A DNA stretch of 6,449 bases from contig JAITHN010000118.1 of assembly GCA_031279745.1 (NCBI GenBank), forward strand, positions 1-6,449, read 5' to 3'. This stretch comes from Streptococcaceae bacterium (lineage in GTDB: Bacteria; Bacillota; Bacilli; Lactobacillales; Streptococcaceae). Below the pieces are notes generated by a model. It was not told where the DNA came from. It saw nothing but the letters and a program-made list of their open reading frames with translations, and made no database searches. Numbering within the stretch: position 1 is the stretch's first letter; every line of letters starts with the position of its first letter. The position numbers and the translations under genes were made by a program. This document shows, in pieces, positions 5,543-6,449 of this stretch.

Positions 5543-5861
5543 ATATTGCGTTGATATAATATTTAACTTCATGTATGGTTTCGTTTTTAGGTGGAGATAA
5601 ATGGATTTCAAACGCACCGTAATAATCATCGGAATACGCCAGAACTTCGTAAGTTGTGTCAATCAACTGTTTATTGGCATTATACATACTAAATTCCAAA
5701 GTAAGATATTGACCTTCATCCCCCAAAACTGTAGTATCACCAGAAATTTCGACCATCAAATGAAATTCGTTTTCCTCATCGTCCTCTCGCTGAACGAGAT
5801 GGGTTTTCACCTCGACCTCACTCGGAATCCCTTTCAATGGCGCAATAAGAATGTTTTGCAT
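5541..5861 (-). CDS. Uncharacterised 106-residue protein downstream of ychF
   Basis: I do not recognise this family. The start is supported by AAAGGAG (complement of 5870-5876), 8 bases ahead of the ATG at 5861. The gene follows ychF after 26 bases and is probably cotranscribed with it. The protein is acidic and soluble-looking, with no signal peptide or membrane segment. Alternating hydrophobic stretches (EFHLMVEIS 32-40, QYLTLEFSMYN 51-61, LIDTTYEVLAY 66-76, YGAFEIHLS 81-89, IHEVKYYI 96-103) suggest an all-beta, sandwich-like fold. The conserved-looking GAFEIHLSPP turn recalls small beta-sandwich domains, but that is only an impression. Its last 15 codons occur again, diverged, just past the stop codon (5495-5542), so the 3' end of this locus has been rearranged. 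Function is unknown. Confidence 0.82.
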   Translation of the reverse strand: MQNILIAPLKGIPSEVEVKTHLVQREDDEENEFHLMVEISGDTTVLGDEGQYLTLEFSMYNANKQLIDTTYEVLAYSDDYYGAFEIHLSPPKNETIHEVKYYINAI

Positions 5862-5887
5862 GCATCAATCTCCTTTCAACAATTTCC

Positions 5888-6449
5888 TTAGACATTAAAT
5901 CTAAATTCCATAATATCGCCGTCTTGAACGATATATTCTTTTCCTTCTTCACGCAAACGTCCGGCTTCTTTCACTGCACGCTCACTTCCATACTGAACGA
6001 GGTCGTCATAACTCATCGTTACCGCACGGATAAATCCTTTTTCAAAGTCAGAGTGAATGATTCCAGCCGTTTGAGGGGCTTTCATCCCTCGCTTAAACGT
6101 CCATGCACGAACTTCTTTTTCTCCAGCAGTGAAATAAGTGCCAAGACCGAGCAAGTGGTATGCTGCATGCGTCAATTTATCCACTCCGCTTTCTTCAATA
6201 CCGATGGCTTCAAAGAATTCTAATTTCTCTTCGTCATCATCAAGTGCGGAGATTTCTTCTTCCACACGTGCGCTAATAACGACTACATCTGCATTTTCAG
6301 TTGCTGCAAAGGATCGAATTTGTTTGACATACTCGATGTCGTCAGGAGATGCGACTTCGTCCTCTGAAACGTTTGCTACATAGAGAACGGGTTTGATGGT
6401 CAATAAGAAAAGTTGTTTGGCAACTCTTGCTTCGTCTTCATCAAGTTCA
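5888..6449 (-). CDS. ychF: Redox-regulated ATPase YchF (OLA1 family), C-terminal half
   Basis: YchF is a conserved P-loop protein of the Obg-related group that prefers ATP to GTP, associates with ribosomes and is linked to oxidative-stress responses. Reading continues to the window edge without a start, so the gene begins to the right (last whole codon 6446-6448). The 186 residues seen are about half of a protein near 365 residues, and the P-loop is outside. Visible family blocks in order are LLTIKPVLYVANVSEDE, then VVVISARVEEEI, then THAAYHLLGLGTYFTAG, KEVRAWTFKRGMKAPQTAG, IHSDFEKGFIRA, and the C-terminal VQDGDIMEFRFNV with its TAA at 5888-5890. The last third is the TGS domain. The identification is firm. 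The 106-residue gene follows on the same strand. Confidence 0.96.
   Translation of the reverse strand, partial: ELDEDEARVAKQLFLLTIKPVLYVANVSEDEVASPDDIEYVKQIRSFAATENADVVVISARVEEEISALDDDEEKLEFFEAIGIEESGVDKLTHAAYHLLGLGTYFTAGEKEVRAWTFKRGMKAPQTAGIIHSDFEKGFIRAVTMSYDDLVQYGSERAVKEAGRLREEGKEYIVQDGDIMEFRFNV

Noticed and set aside
5601..6383. Open + strand frames opposite the 106-residue gene and ychF
   Set aside because: The - strand holds recognisable YchF and a gene with a good ribosome site. The + strand frames show no site and no family features.

Overview
This is a low-GC Gram-positive window. The best fit is the order Lactobacillales: strong AGGAGG-type ribosome sites, a short 4.5S-type SRP RNA without an Alu domain, a CydC half-transporter, and a small protein that looks like DUF2969, a family I know mainly from lactic acid bacteria. 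I cannot name the genus.

Left part (1-3243, all + strand): a uronate-utilisation block. It opens with the 3' end of uxaC (glucuronate isomerase), followed by a GPH-family sugar/glucuronide:cation symporter and a probable terminator. Next come a 128-residue protein I do not recognise and an IclR-family regulator. The likely logic is uptake of (oligo)glucuronides, isomerisation to fructuronate, and control by the IclR protein. The 95-base gap before the regulator holds a perfect 12-bp palindrome and a second inverted repeat. The regulator's start is best placed at GTG 2450, not ATG 2438. A strong terminator (3208-3243) closes the block.

Middle part (3244-5446, + strand): the SRP RNA gene (about 3280-3352) with its own extended -10 promoter and T-run terminator. 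A sigma-A-like promoter follows, then cydC, the assembly-factor ABC half-transporter for cytochrome bd, with no cydD, cydA or cydB beside it. The DUF2969-like gene follows 13 bases after cydC and is probably translationally coupled. An 87-base near-perfect palindrome with a T-run ends this unit and may act in both directions.

Right part (5447-6449, - strand, convergent): the 3' half of ychF (P-loop ATPase) followed by a 106-residue protein of unknown function. Directly after that gene's stop codon lies a diverged copy of its last 15 codons plus stop, shifted out of frame. Its differences look like coding changes, which suggests the remains of a lost paralogue or alternative 3' end.

No CRISPR array, transposase, tRNA or phage gene is visible. 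I see no clear new multi-gene system. The points most worth a second look are the orphan 3' tail, the unknown gene in the uronate block, the structured leaders, and cydC paired with the DUF2969-like gene in place of cydD.
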